The translations under genes and the position numbers were made by a program. This document shows, one piece after another, positions 1 to 6,302 of a stretch of 8,730 nucleotides of DNA; within the stretch, counting starts at the first letter, position 1; every line of letters starts with the position of its first letter. Location: the NCBI GenBank assembly GCA_047629215.1, contig JBLHWO010000150.1:1-8730 (forward strand). The letters are read 5' to 3'. The stretch comes from CANLBN01 sp047629215 (GTDB taxonomy: Bacteria; Pseudomonadota; Gammaproteobacteria; Pseudomonadales; Cellvibrionaceae). Below the pieces are notes generated by a model that saw only the letters and a program-made list of their open reading frames with translations, ran no database searches and had not been told where the DNA came from.

Positions 1-362
1 CGATCAAACCAGGGCGCAAGCAGTGCACCTCCGTAAGTCTCAACACCTAACTGAAAATAACCATTATTATTTATTTCGGGTTGAGGCTTAACCTTTAAAC
101 AAGGGCTGTCTGTATGCGCCCCGAGCATAGCCAATCCTTGTTGTTGCATTTTTTCAGGATAATAGCGGAATACAATAATTGATGAGTCATTCCTAACTAC
201 ATAATAGCCCCTGCCCGTGTCTAGCTGCCATATGTCTTTTTCATTAAGCTTGGTGAAATGATTATTTTCTAGCACTTTCACCATGGATACTACCGCATGA
301 AATGGTGTTGGTGAGCTATTTAAAAATTCTAATAAACCTTGATTCAATTCTGAGTTATGCAT
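1..362 (-). CDS. apeB: M18 family aminopeptidase, N-terminal part (cut by window edge)
   Basis: This is the first 120 codons of a zinc-dependent M18 aminopeptidase, a cytoplasmic enzyme that removes N-terminal residues from peptides. The ATG is at 362-360, and reading is open to base 1, where the window ends. The N-terminus carries the family pattern NQGLLEFLNSSPTPFHAV at residues 7-24. GAHTDSPCLKVKP at 81-93 includes His83, expected from the family to be the first metal ligand. GVETYGGALLAPWFD at 106-120 is the start of the conserved WFDRDL block. Family members are about 430 residues, so roughly a quarter is visible and the remaining metal ligands lie outside. The start fits the family N-terminus; a weak GAGAAG-like ribosome site lies just upstream. 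The gene is separated from uppP by 224 bases and has its own candidate promoter, so it is probably transcribed separately. The family assignment is firm; the symbol apeB is by similarity only. Confidence 0.92.
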   Translation of the reverse strand, partial: MHNSELNQGLLEFLNSSPTPFHAVVSMVKVLENNHFTKLNEKDIWQLDTGRGYYVVRNDSSIIVFRYYPEKMQQQGLAMLGAHTDSPCLKVKPQPEINNNGYFQLGVETYGGALLAPWFD

Positions 363-394
363 TACTTCTCTTAATTTCCTTTATTTTTTTGTTG

Positions 395-424
395 ACTATA
401 TTTTTTGGCCATAATTTAACTCAA
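395..424 (-). promoter_or_regulatory. candidate sigma-70 promoter for the M18 aminopeptidase
   Basis: On the minus strand TTGAGT (424-419) and TATAGT (400-395) are separated by 18 bases. They match the consensus -35 at 4 of 6 positions and the -10 at 5 of 6. A start near 388 would give a leader of about 26 bases before the ATG at 362. The -35 box lies inside one arm of the inverted repeat at 418-473, so a protein bound there could block or assist transcription. This is inferred from pattern only. Confidence 0.42.
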
Positions 425-473
425 GCAGACAGTCTGAGCATGACGACTGTCTTAGTGTGGGCCACCTTGAGTT
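418..473. repeat. nested inverted repeat upstream of the aminopeptidase gene
   Basis: The outer arms AACTCAAG (418-425) and CTTGAGTT (466-473) are perfect 8-base inverted repeats. Between them sits a second perfect 8-base pair, AGACAGTC (427-434) and GACTGTCT (445-452), with a 10-base loop. The right outer arm runs into five Ts (472-476) on the plus strand, which looks terminator-like for plus-strand transcription, but no plus-strand gene is visible to the left. On the minus strand no U-run follows, so it is not an obvious terminator for uppP. It could be an operator or a folded leader element; the function is unknown. Confidence 0.5.
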
Positions 474-494
474 TTTAATAATACTTTAGACGCA

Positions 495-524
495 TGAGGC
501 CTCAGTCGCTATATAGCACCTCAG
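495..524. repeat. cluster of short palindromes between uppP and the aminopeptidase
   Basis: A perfect 10-base palindrome TGAGGCCTCA (495-504) is followed by a second one, GCTATATAGC (508-517). CCTCAG occurs at 500-505 and again at 519-524. TGAGG at 495-499 can therefore pair either with the adjacent CCTCA or with the one at 519-523, enclosing the second palindrome. It lies about 65-90 bases downstream of the uppP stop. No U-tract follows on either strand, so a standard terminator is not supported. The role is unknown. Confidence 0.35.
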
Positions 525-586
525 CAAAACGTAAAATCGTACTAAGCGGCGTTAACATATTGAGTGAGCTGTTAGTGCTCAACTGC

Positions 587-1390
587 CTAAATAAAGATCC
601 ATATTAATAAGCCGCCACCTAACATCAGTCGATAAATGACGAAAGGAAGCATACCAATACGATTTATAAATTTCATAAAATAGAAAATACAAATAAATGC
701 ACTTATTGCCGAAACGACAATGCCAAGTAAAATGTCATTCCAGTAGGTAATAGGGTCAGTAAATAATTCTAACGCTTTATAACCACCACTTAATATAATA
801 ATAGGTACCGCTATTAAAAATGAGAATTGCGCAGCGCTTTGCCGATGTAAACCGCAAAATAGAGCGGCAGTAATGGTAATACCCGAGCGCGAAGTACCAG
901 GAATCAATGCGACCGCTTGAGCACAGCCAATAATTAATACGATAGTGAAAGTTAACCTTGTAAGATCATCTTGTTTTGATAACTGACCCAAGTAATCTGC
1001 CCAGCCAAGCAATAAGCCAAAAAGTATCGTCGTTAGCGCAATAACCAGTGTGCCGCGCAAGTGCGTTTCAATAAAATCGTTGAAGATTAGCCCAGCAAAA
1101 CCTGCAGGAATTGTTGCTAAAATAATATACCAGCCAAGCTTACTATCAGGCGTTTGCTCTTTTTTATAAAAGCCGGTTAACCAAGCACCACTAATGTTAA
1201 TAATAGTGTGCCTAAAATAGGTAAGAACCGCCAATAATGTACCTACGTGTACAGCGACATCAAATGCCAAGCCCTGATCGGGCCAACCCAAAAGTCCTGC
1301 CGGTAGTAGTAAATGCCCAGAACTAGAAATAGGCAAGAATTCGGTGATACCTTGAATTAAGGCTAGAACAATAATGTGAAGAGTATCCAT
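587..1390 (-). CDS. uppP: undecaprenyl-diphosphatase UppP (BacA family)
   Basis: This is an inner-membrane phosphatase that converts undecaprenyl diphosphate to undecaprenyl phosphate, recycling the lipid carrier for peptidoglycan and other envelope polymers; high dosage gives bacitracin resistance in known members. The 267 residues are almost wholly hydrophobic, with about eight predicted membrane spans. Signature one is QGITEFLPISSSGH at 13-26; Glu17 and His26 correspond to E. coli Glu21 and His30. Signature two is PGTSRSG at 164-170 with Arg168. The position of E. coli Glu17 is Gln13 here, a form I recall from the QGxTEFLPISSS branch of the family. The length is normal. An in-frame TAG lies six codons upstream of the ATG and no other start is available, but no clear Shine-Dalgarno precedes it. 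The gene follows tsaB after 96 bases without a terminator, so co-transcription with tsaB is likely. Confidence 0.96.
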   Translation of the reverse strand: MDTLHIIVLALIQGITEFLPISSSGHLLLPAGLLGWPDQGLAFDVAVHVGTLLAVLTYFRHTIINISGAWLTGFYKKEQTPDSKLGWYIILATIPAGFAGLIFNDFIETHLRGTLVIALTTILFGLLLGWADYLGQLSKQDDLTRLTFTIVLIIGCAQAVALIPGTSRSGITITAALFCGLHRQSAAQFSFLIAVPIIILSGGYKALELFTDPITYWNDILLGIVVSAISAFICIFYFMKFINRIGMLPFVIYRLMLGGGLLIWIFI

Positions 1391-1486
1391 AGTGCCGATG
1401 ACTTGCTATTTGTTAATTAGATAAAGGGTCGATTGGAATTATCGGAAGCCTTGGGAATAGTATCGTTGGCTTATTGCCTATTCTCG

Positions 1487-2251
1487 TTAAACAATTTTCT
1501 TACGTACCCGAGCTCGTTTTTTCCAAGAAATTTCATTGCGCAAGTAGGTTGGTTCTACAGCGATTGGATTAATTGTTTTGTCAGCTAAATAGTCTTTCCA
1601 AGCGAGTTGTGCAATATCGACGGCACTAGAATAAATGGGCCTACTTGTTAACGACAGTTTATTTTGACTTAGCTCTTGATGTATCAACGGCTCATACTCC
1701 CACCCTGATCCAGCAGGATAAATACAGGAGCTAGCAATACCTAGTATAGCGTTATGGCAATCCACCGGAGAACAGACACTTTCGGGTAATACAGCTGTTA
1801 AATACAAGCTATTTGACTCTTTAACAACTCGATAAGCGGACCAATAAACTTCATTCATGCGCGCATCAAAAATAGGAATAATAACTGCATCAGACTCATC
1901 CGTTTGAATACCCAAACCCTGTTCTAAAGACAGACGCAAAACACCTTGTGCCATTGCGTATAAATTAGAAATTGGAATTAAGGGAATATCGGCACCATAA
2001 CCGAGCCCTTGAGCTACACTAATACATATGCGTAAACCCGTAAAGGAACCTGGTCCACAACCAAAACCGAGAGCATCGATATCTTTCAATTTAACATCTT
2101 GCTGTTTTAATAAGCCCGCAACCATAGGTAGTATTCGCTGAGTGTGCTCCCGGGGGGCAATGACACTTGATTCAACAACTGTATTCTCATCGATCATTAG
2201 TGCGACCGAACAAGCATCTGTTGAGGTGTCTATAGCAAGGATAGTTGGCAT
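1487..2251 (-). CDS. tsaB: tRNA threonylcarbamoyladenosine biosynthesis protein TsaB
   Basis: TsaB is the non-catalytic partner of TsaD. With TsaE they transfer the threonylcarbamoyl group made by TsaC onto A37 of ANN-decoding tRNAs (t6A), in the cytoplasm. The ASKHA-fold nucleotide-binding start AIDTST is at 6-11, His36 lies in EHTQRILPMV, and the conserved GPGSFTGLR is at 66-74, followed by AQGL at 80-83. DARMNEVYW is at 129-137 and the C-terminal PTYLR at 234-238, ahead of a basic tail. At 254 residues it is somewhat longer than E. coli TsaB (231). It lies downstream of adk, an arrangement also known in Pseudomonas, but a strong terminator lies between the two. It therefore needs its own promoter, which I could not identify with confidence in 2252-2325. 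No good ribosome site precedes the ATG, yet the start matches the family N-terminus. Confidence 0.95.
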   Translation of the reverse strand: MPTILAIDTSTDACSVALMIDENTVVESSVIAPREHTQRILPMVAGLLKQQDVKLKDIDALGFGCGPGSFTGLRICISVAQGLGYGADIPLIPISNLYAMAQGVLRLSLEQGLGIQTDESDAVIIPIFDARMNEVYWSAYRVVKESNSLYLTAVLPESVCSPVDCHNAILGIASSCIYPAGSGWEYEPLIHQELSQNKLSLTSRPIYSSAVDIAQLAWKDYLADKTINPIAVEPTYLRNEISWKKRARVRKKIV

Positions 2252-2326
2252 GATAAAACGATCATCTGTTTAGGAGTTTTTGAGAGAGTCTACTCTAGCG
2301 GTAATGCTGTTAAAGGTACACAATAT

Positions 2327-2357
2327 AAAAAGCCCCTAGTCGTTAAACAGGGGGCTT
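2327..2357 (-). terminator. rho-independent terminator after adk
   Basis: On the minus strand the stem AAGCCCC (2357-2351) pairs perfectly with GGGGCTT (2336-2330) around a 14-base loop and runs into a TTTTT tract (2331-2327). It begins 27 bases after the adk stop codon. The opposite strand lacks a T-run, so it acts in one direction. It should end the adk transcript and isolate it from tsaB-uppP. Confidence 0.88.
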
Positions 2358-2383
2358 CTCTAAAACGCGCCAGCATTAATAAG

Positions 2384-3037
2384 TTAGGATAGTGCTGAAA
2401 ACAACTGCTTTTTAATCTTATCTACATCGCCAACACCGTCTACCTTAAGAAATGCTGGACCGGGCCGGCCATTTTGATCCGCTAAATTTTGATAAAATTC
2501 TACTAGAGGTTCAGTTTGTTCGTGATAAATATCAAGACGCCTGCGGACTGTCTCTTCTTTATCGTCGTCGCGCTGTATTAGCGCTTCACCCGTTTCATCG
2601 TCAATTCCAGTCTGTTTAGGAGGGCTAAAGCTTAAATGGTAAATTCGACCAGAACCTGCATGGACTCTACGTCCACTTAAACGATTAACAATCACCTCAT
2701 CGTCAACGTGAATTTCGACGACATCATCAATAATAACACCAGCATCAACTAAAGATTCTGCTTGAGGTATAGTTCTGGGGAAACCATCGAATAAGAAACC
2801 ATTCTTACAGTCGTCAAGGCTGATACGATCTTTAACCAAAGCTATGATTAGATCGTCAGAGACTAGACCGCCTGAAGCCATAATATCTTTAGCTTTAAGA
2901 CCAAGCTCTGTCCCAGCCTTTACTGCTGAACGTAACATGTCACCAGTGGATATCTGGGGAATCCCGAATTTTTCCATAATATACTTTGCTTGTGTGCCTT
3001 TACCTGCACCAGGCGCACCTAATAAGATGATTCGCAC
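2384..3037 (-). CDS. adk: adenylate kinase
   Basis: Adenylate kinase catalyses reversible phosphoryl transfer, ATP + AMP to 2 ADP, in the cytoplasm, and is essential for energy balance and nucleotide synthesis. The P-loop GAPGAGKGT is at 7-15, the AMP-site Arg is at 36, DGFPRT is at 84-89, and the long LID covers about 122-159 with GRRVHAGSGRIYH at 122-134. His126 and Ser129 mark the zinc-free LID type of Gram-negative bacteria. Arg156 and Arg167 are the expected catalytic arginines. At 217 residues it is close to E. coli (214). The start is GTG at 3037-3035: it sits six bases after AGGAG, an in-frame TAG lies just upstream, and MRIILLGAPG is the family N-terminus. The gene follows mazG after 158 bases with no terminator seen between, and it ends at its own hairpin terminator. 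Confidence 0.98.
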   Translation of the reverse strand: MRIILLGAPGAGKGTQAKYIMEKFGIPQISTGDMLRSAVKAGTELGLKAKDIMASGGLVSDDLIIALVKDRISLDDCKNGFLFDGFPRTIPQAESLVDAGVIIDDVVEIHVDDEVIVNRLSGRRVHAGSGRIYHLSFSPPKQTGIDDETGEALIQRDDDKEETVRRRLDIYHEQTEPLVEFYQNLADQNGRPGPAFLKVDGVGDVDKIKKQLFSALS

Positions 3038-3048
3038 GCATAACTCCT
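3035..3048 (-). promoter_or_regulatory. ribosome binding site and GTG start of adk
   Basis: AGGAG (3048-3044) is followed by the six-base spacer TTATGC and then the GTG start. The spacer contains an ATG (3041-3039) in another frame, only two bases after AGGAG, which would encode 13 codons and then TAA. Its spacing is too short for efficient use, whereas the GTG spacing is close to ideal. An annotation that insists on ATG would misplace or shorten this gene. Confidence 0.85.
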
Positions 3049-3091
3049 AATAGTTCGTAGCGTCTTGTTGTTAACTGGATAATTAAAGATC

Positions 3092-3132
3092 GCTTAATTG
3101 ATATTTTTATATGTCTATACTTAAAATTAAGC
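3092..3132. repeat. AT-rich inverted repeat upstream of adk
   Basis: GCTTAATT (3092-3099) and AATTAAGC (3125-3132) are perfect 8-base inverted repeats 25 bases apart. The right arm overlaps a smaller palindrome, CTTAAAATTAAG (3120-3131). The region between is nearly all A/T. It lies 55-95 bases upstream of the adk start and could be an operator or upstream element, but AT-rich DNA produces such matches easily. Confidence 0.3.
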
Positions 3133-3144
3133 ACATGAATACAT

Positions 3145-3174
3145 AAGATACCATGCTAACAAGTGAAACCTCAA
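3145..3174 (-). promoter_or_regulatory. weak candidate promoter for adk
   Basis: On the minus strand TTGAGG (3174-3169) and TATCTT (3150-3145) are 18 bases apart, each matching consensus at 4 of 6 positions. It would give a leader of about 100 bases containing the inverted repeat at 3092-3132. A separate adk promoter is plausible because of the 158-base gap after mazG, but read-through from the mazG transcript is equally possible. Confidence 0.22.
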
Positions 3175-3195
3175 GACAAACGCATTAGACCTTTG

Positions 3196-4065
3196 TCACT
3201 GATTTTTAGATGCTTGCCACCAAGCCTCTAACGAAGCTAACGACTGAGCGTCAATAGTGGTTTGATGTTTGTCCGCCGTCGCTTCTATATATATAAAACG
3301 TTGCTCAAATTTATTATTGGCTTGCCTGAGTGCCATTTCAGGATCTATTCTTAAGTGTCGTGCCAAATTGATGACGCTAAAAAGTAGATCGCCAATTTCT
3401 TCTGAAACAAGACTGCCTGCCGATGACAAGGCTTCATCAACCAGCTTTTTATTGACGACTTTCAGTGATTCAAGGTGAGTGACAGCAGCCTTCACTTCAT
3501 CTATTTCTTCTTCTATTTTTTTATAGACACCATCGATATTAGGCCAATCAAAGCCAACTGAGGCAGCACGCTTTTGTAACTTTACCGCACGAATTGTCGC
3601 GGGCAGAGCACGTGGTACATCTGCCATGATACCTTTTTGGCCTTTTGCAATACGCTCTTCTTGTTTTATTTTTTCCCAAGTTTCTTTAATCGTCGTTTGG
3701 GCTTGATCTCGGTCAACGTCAAAGCCAGTAGACTTACTGTCGAGAGTACCATCGGGAAAAACATGAGGATGTCGGCTTAATAACTTTTTAGTAATTGATG
3801 TTGTTATGTCATCAAAGGTAAATACTTGATCTTCTTTACCTAATTGACTGTAAAAAATAATCTGAAACAGTAAGTCACCGAGCTCATCTTTTAGTTGGAC
3901 CATATCATTTTGCTCAATCGCATCGATAACTTCGTACATCTCTTCAATGGTGGACTGAGCGATAGATTGGTAGCTTTGTGCCAAATCCCAAGGACACCCG
4001 TATTTTGGTTCACGTAGGCGCTGCATTAAATATTGCAGGTCATCAATGCTAAAGTGTTCGCTCAT
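3196..4065 (-). CDS. mazG: nucleoside triphosphate pyrophosphohydrolase MazG
   Basis: MazG hydrolyses nucleoside triphosphates to monophosphate and pyrophosphate in the cytoplasm. In E. coli it has been linked to lowering (p)ppGpp and limiting MazEF-associated death. Two tandem MazG domains are visible. The first has EEMYE at 41-45 and ELGD at 61-64, preceded by the family block GCPWD at 23-27 and followed by RHPHVF at 98-103. The second has EEIDE at 186-190 and EEIGD at 222-226, then NLARHL at 233-238. The magnesium-binding acidic motif is intact in both. At 289 residues it exceeds E. coli MazG (263): about 12 extra residues follow RHPHVF and about 15 lie between EEIDE and EEIGD. The ATG overlaps the relA stop by four bases (ATGA) without a clear ribosome site, implying translational coupling to relA. 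Confidence 0.96.
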   Translation of the reverse strand: MSEHFSIDDLQYLMQRLREPKYGCPWDLAQSYQSIAQSTIEEMYEVIDAIEQNDMVQLKDELGDLLFQIIFYSQLGKEDQVFTFDDITTSITKKLLSRHPHVFPDGTLDSKSTGFDVDRDQAQTTIKETWEKIKQEERIAKGQKGIMADVPRALPATIRAVKLQKRAASVGFDWPNIDGVYKKIEEEIDEVKAAVTHLESLKVVNKKLVDEALSSAGSLVSEEIGDLLFSVINLARHLRIDPEMALRQANNKFEQRFIYIEATADKHQTTIDAQSLASLEAWWQASKNQ

Positions 4066-6302
4066 GATTGACGTCGCTGTGCAGATGCAATATTAGGGAG
4101 TTGATTAATTTTTGCTAGGATTCGGCTGAGTTGCGTAAAATCTTCAATTTCAATGGTCATAACCATATCGACAGTATTTAACTCATGATTAGAATTTGTC
4201 TGCATCGCCGTCACGTTAATGTGCGAACCATCTAGAAGCATAGTAACATCTCTTAGAAGACCTATACGATCATAAGCCTCAATAATAATATCGACTGAAT
4301 ATTTATCGTGGGGTGTTTGTCCCCAGCTTACTTCTAAAATACGTTCCGACTCGTCAGATTGTAATTGTAAAAAATTTCTACAATCCATTCTATGTATAGA
4401 AACGCCTCTACCCTGAGTAATATAGCCACTAATATAATCTCCAGGCACGGGATTACAACAACTAGCAATAGTCGTCATTAGGTTACCTACACCTTCAATA
4501 TATATATCGGCACCCTTATTATCACTTACTTTTTTAGCAATATGGACATGTGGTTCATTAACAGGTGCGATGAGTTTTTGAACTGCATTAATCACTTGCG
4601 TAACGCTAATAACGCCCGAGCCAATACTTGCATATAATTCATTTAAATTTTTATGTTTTAGTAAATTGACGAGTTCAGTGAAATTTATTTCGTTTAGACC
4701 TAGACGCCTTAATTCTTTGTCAAAAACTGAATGACCGTCGGTAATATTTTGTTCGCGAGCTTGTGCGCCAAACCAATGCCTTACTTTTGAACGTGCACGC
4801 GCTGAGTATAAATAGCCTAAGCTTTCAATTAACCAGTTACGGCTTGGACGCTCATCCTTACCGGTTAATACTTCAACTTGATCGGAGGTCTTGAGCTTAT
4901 AATTAAGCTGTACAATTCGACCATTAACTTTGGCACCACGACAGCGATGGCCTATCGCTGTATGTACACGATAGGCAAAATCTAAGGGCGTAGAATTTTT
5001 CGGTAAATCAACAATATGCCCCTCTGGCGTAAATACATAGATACGATTTTGTACTATCTTTCTTGAGACATCATCAGATAGAGGACTTACGCTTAAATGT
5101 TCATGCCAATCTAATACTTGACGTAACCACTCAATTTTTTGCTCGTAGCTATCATTATTGTGTGAAGAGTCTGAATCTATACCTTTGTAGCGCCAATGAG
5201 AACAAACGCCATATTCAGCTTCTTCATGCATTTCCCTTGAGCGTATCTGAACTTCTAAGACTTTATTTTCTGGACCAACAACTGCAGTATGTAATGAGCG
5301 ATAGCCATTCTTTTTAGGTGCTGCTATGTAATCATCGAACTCATGTGGGATATTTCTCCACATGGTGTGAACGATACTTAAAAGCTCATAACAATCACGA
5401 GTATTATCAACCATAATTCTGACTGCACGAATGTCATAAACTTCGGAGAAGCTAATTTTTTTGCGCTGCATTTTCAACCAAATACTATATATATGCTTAA
5501 CGCGCCCATAGACTTCTGCCGCTAAATCATTTTTTTTTATTTGTGTATTTAGTGCAGCGACTATTTTTTCGATATAGTCTTGACGTGCCATGCGCTTTTC
5601 GGCTAATAATCCCGCAATATTTTTATATTCGTCAGGTCTCAAATAACGAAAAGCTAGATCTTCAAGCTCCCACTTTATATGACCAATACCTAGGCGATGA
5701 GCAAGCGGCGCATAGATATCAGAGACTTCTTTTGCAACTTTTCGCTTGGAGGTTTCAGTTCCGTTTTTAACCGCACGAATCGCACAGGTCCTCTCTGCTA
5801 GTTTAATAATGGCAATACGAACATCATCTACCATTGAGATAAGCATCTTGCGAACTTTTTCAAGTTGCTGTTCAGACTCTTTGCCAAACACATCGTTATT
5901 GGTGTCATTACGTAATAGACGTATATCCGCCATACGCAAAACACCATTGACAATATTTGCAACATTCTCGCCAAATAAAGTTGTTACTTCTATTATCGAC
6001 AATTTATTTTCACGTACACTGCGGTAGACGGTGGCGGCAATAATTGCATCTTGATCCAGATGTAAATCTGCTAAAATATCAGCCATTTCTAAGCCAGAAA
6101 TAAAGCTACTAGCGTGCGCCGACCAGATATTGTCACTTGCAATAGCTTCTTGCTCAGCTTTTTGAATTTTTTCTGCTAGGCCTACTAATAGTTCATAAGA
6201 AGATTCTGGCAATTTGGCAACTTCAATAATTCGACTAGCCCATTTATTGATATCAATATTTTGAGGTGAATTACTAGAATAATAATGTCTAATCTTAACC
6301 AT
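4062..6302 (-). CDS. relA: GTP pyrophosphokinase RelA, (p)ppGpp synthetase I
   Basis: RelA is the ribosome-associated stringent-response enzyme; it transfers pyrophosphate from ATP to GDP or GTP when uncharged tRNA enters the A site. The N-terminal hydrolase domain (about 30-200) is degenerate: where SpoT has its HDxxED motif, this protein reads VYRSVREN at 92-99, so no hydrolase activity is expected. The synthetase domain (about 230-375) shows RVKHIYSIWLKMQRKK at 267-282, EFDDYIAAPKKNGYRSLHT at 321-339 and EVQIRS at 350-355. The EFDD (ExDD) form is that of monofunctional RelA. A TGS domain follows (IYVFTPEGHIVDLP, 421-434), then a helical region, a Cys-rich zinc-binding segment (Cys615, Cys616, His637, Cys641) and a C-terminal ACT domain (about 668-746). 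At 746 residues it nearly equals E. coli RelA (744). The ATG immediately follows the rlmD stop with no gap, so translation is probably coupled. Confidence 0.98.
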   Translation of the reverse strand: MVKIRHYYSSNSPQNIDINKWASRIIEVAKLPESSYELLVGLAEKIQKAEQEAIASDNIWSAHASSFISGLEMADILADLHLDQDAIIAATVYRSVRENKLSIIEVTTLFGENVANIVNGVLRMADIRLLRNDTNNDVFGKESEQQLEKVRKMLISMVDDVRIAIIKLAERTCAIRAVKNGTETSKRKVAKEVSDIYAPLAHRLGIGHIKWELEDLAFRYLRPDEYKNIAGLLAEKRMARQDYIEKIVAALNTQIKKNDLAAEVYGRVKHIYSIWLKMQRKKISFSEVYDIRAVRIMVDNTRDCYELLSIVHTMWRNIPHEFDDYIAAPKKNGYRSLHTAVVGPENKVLEVQIRSREMHEEAEYGVCSHWRYKGIDSDSSHNNDSYEQKIEWLRQVLDWHEHLSVSPLSDDVSRKIVQNRIYVFTPEGHIVDLPKNSTPLDFAYRVHTAIGHRCRGAKVNGRIVQLNYKLKTSDQVEVLTGKDERPSRNWLIESLGYLYSARARSKVRHWFGAQAREQNITDGHSVFDKELRRLGLNEINFTELVNLLKHKNLNELYASIGSGVISVTQVINAVQKLIAPVNEPHVHIAKKVSDNKGADIYIEGVGNLMTTIASCCNPVPGDYISGYITQGRGVSIHRMDCRNFLQLQSDESERILEVSWGQTPHDKYSVDIIIEAYDRIGLLRDVTMLLDGSHINVTAMQTNSNHELNTVDMVMTIEIEDFTQLSRILAKINQLPNIASAQRRQS
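5530..5538 (-). other. A9 homopolymer within relA
   Basis: Nine consecutive As on the coding strand encode Ile-Lys-Lys-Asn (residues 255-258) as ATA AAA AAA AAT, between the degenerate hydrolase and synthetase domains. One extra A gives TGA directly after the tract; one fewer gives ATG ATT TAG. Either slip would leave only the N-terminal third of RelA. The tract is directly visible; any biological use is speculation. Confidence 0.6.

Noticed and set aside
418..476. Terminator for uppP in the minus direction
   Set aside because: The hairpin is present, but on the minus strand it is followed by mixed sequence rather than a T-run; only the plus direction has Ts and no plus-strand gene is seen.
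363..586. tRNA or known small RNA in the uppP-aminopeptidase spacer
   Set aside because: The inverted repeats do not form a cloverleaf and no tRNA consensus (T-loop or CCA end) is visible on either strand.
1455..1483. Hairpin GAATAG/CTATTC between tsaB and uppP as a terminator
   Set aside because: The arms are only six bases with a long loop and no T-tract follows, so it does not support termination.
2844..3050. Plus-strand open frame of 68 codons over adk
   Set aside because: It lies opposite the conserved P-loop region of adk and shows no recognisable protein features; it is a shadow of the coding strand.
3269..3478. Plus-strand open frame opposite mazG
   Set aside because: Antisense to the second MazG domain, no motif or ribosome site.
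4066..4072. Possible toxin-antitoxin pair between relA and mazG, as in E. coli
   Set aside because: The two genes overlap directly, so there is no room for mazEF.
5063..6027. Three plus-strand open frames of 75-93 codons opposite relA
   Set aside because: All are antisense to conserved RelA domains, without ribosome sites or recognisable motifs; treated as chance frames.
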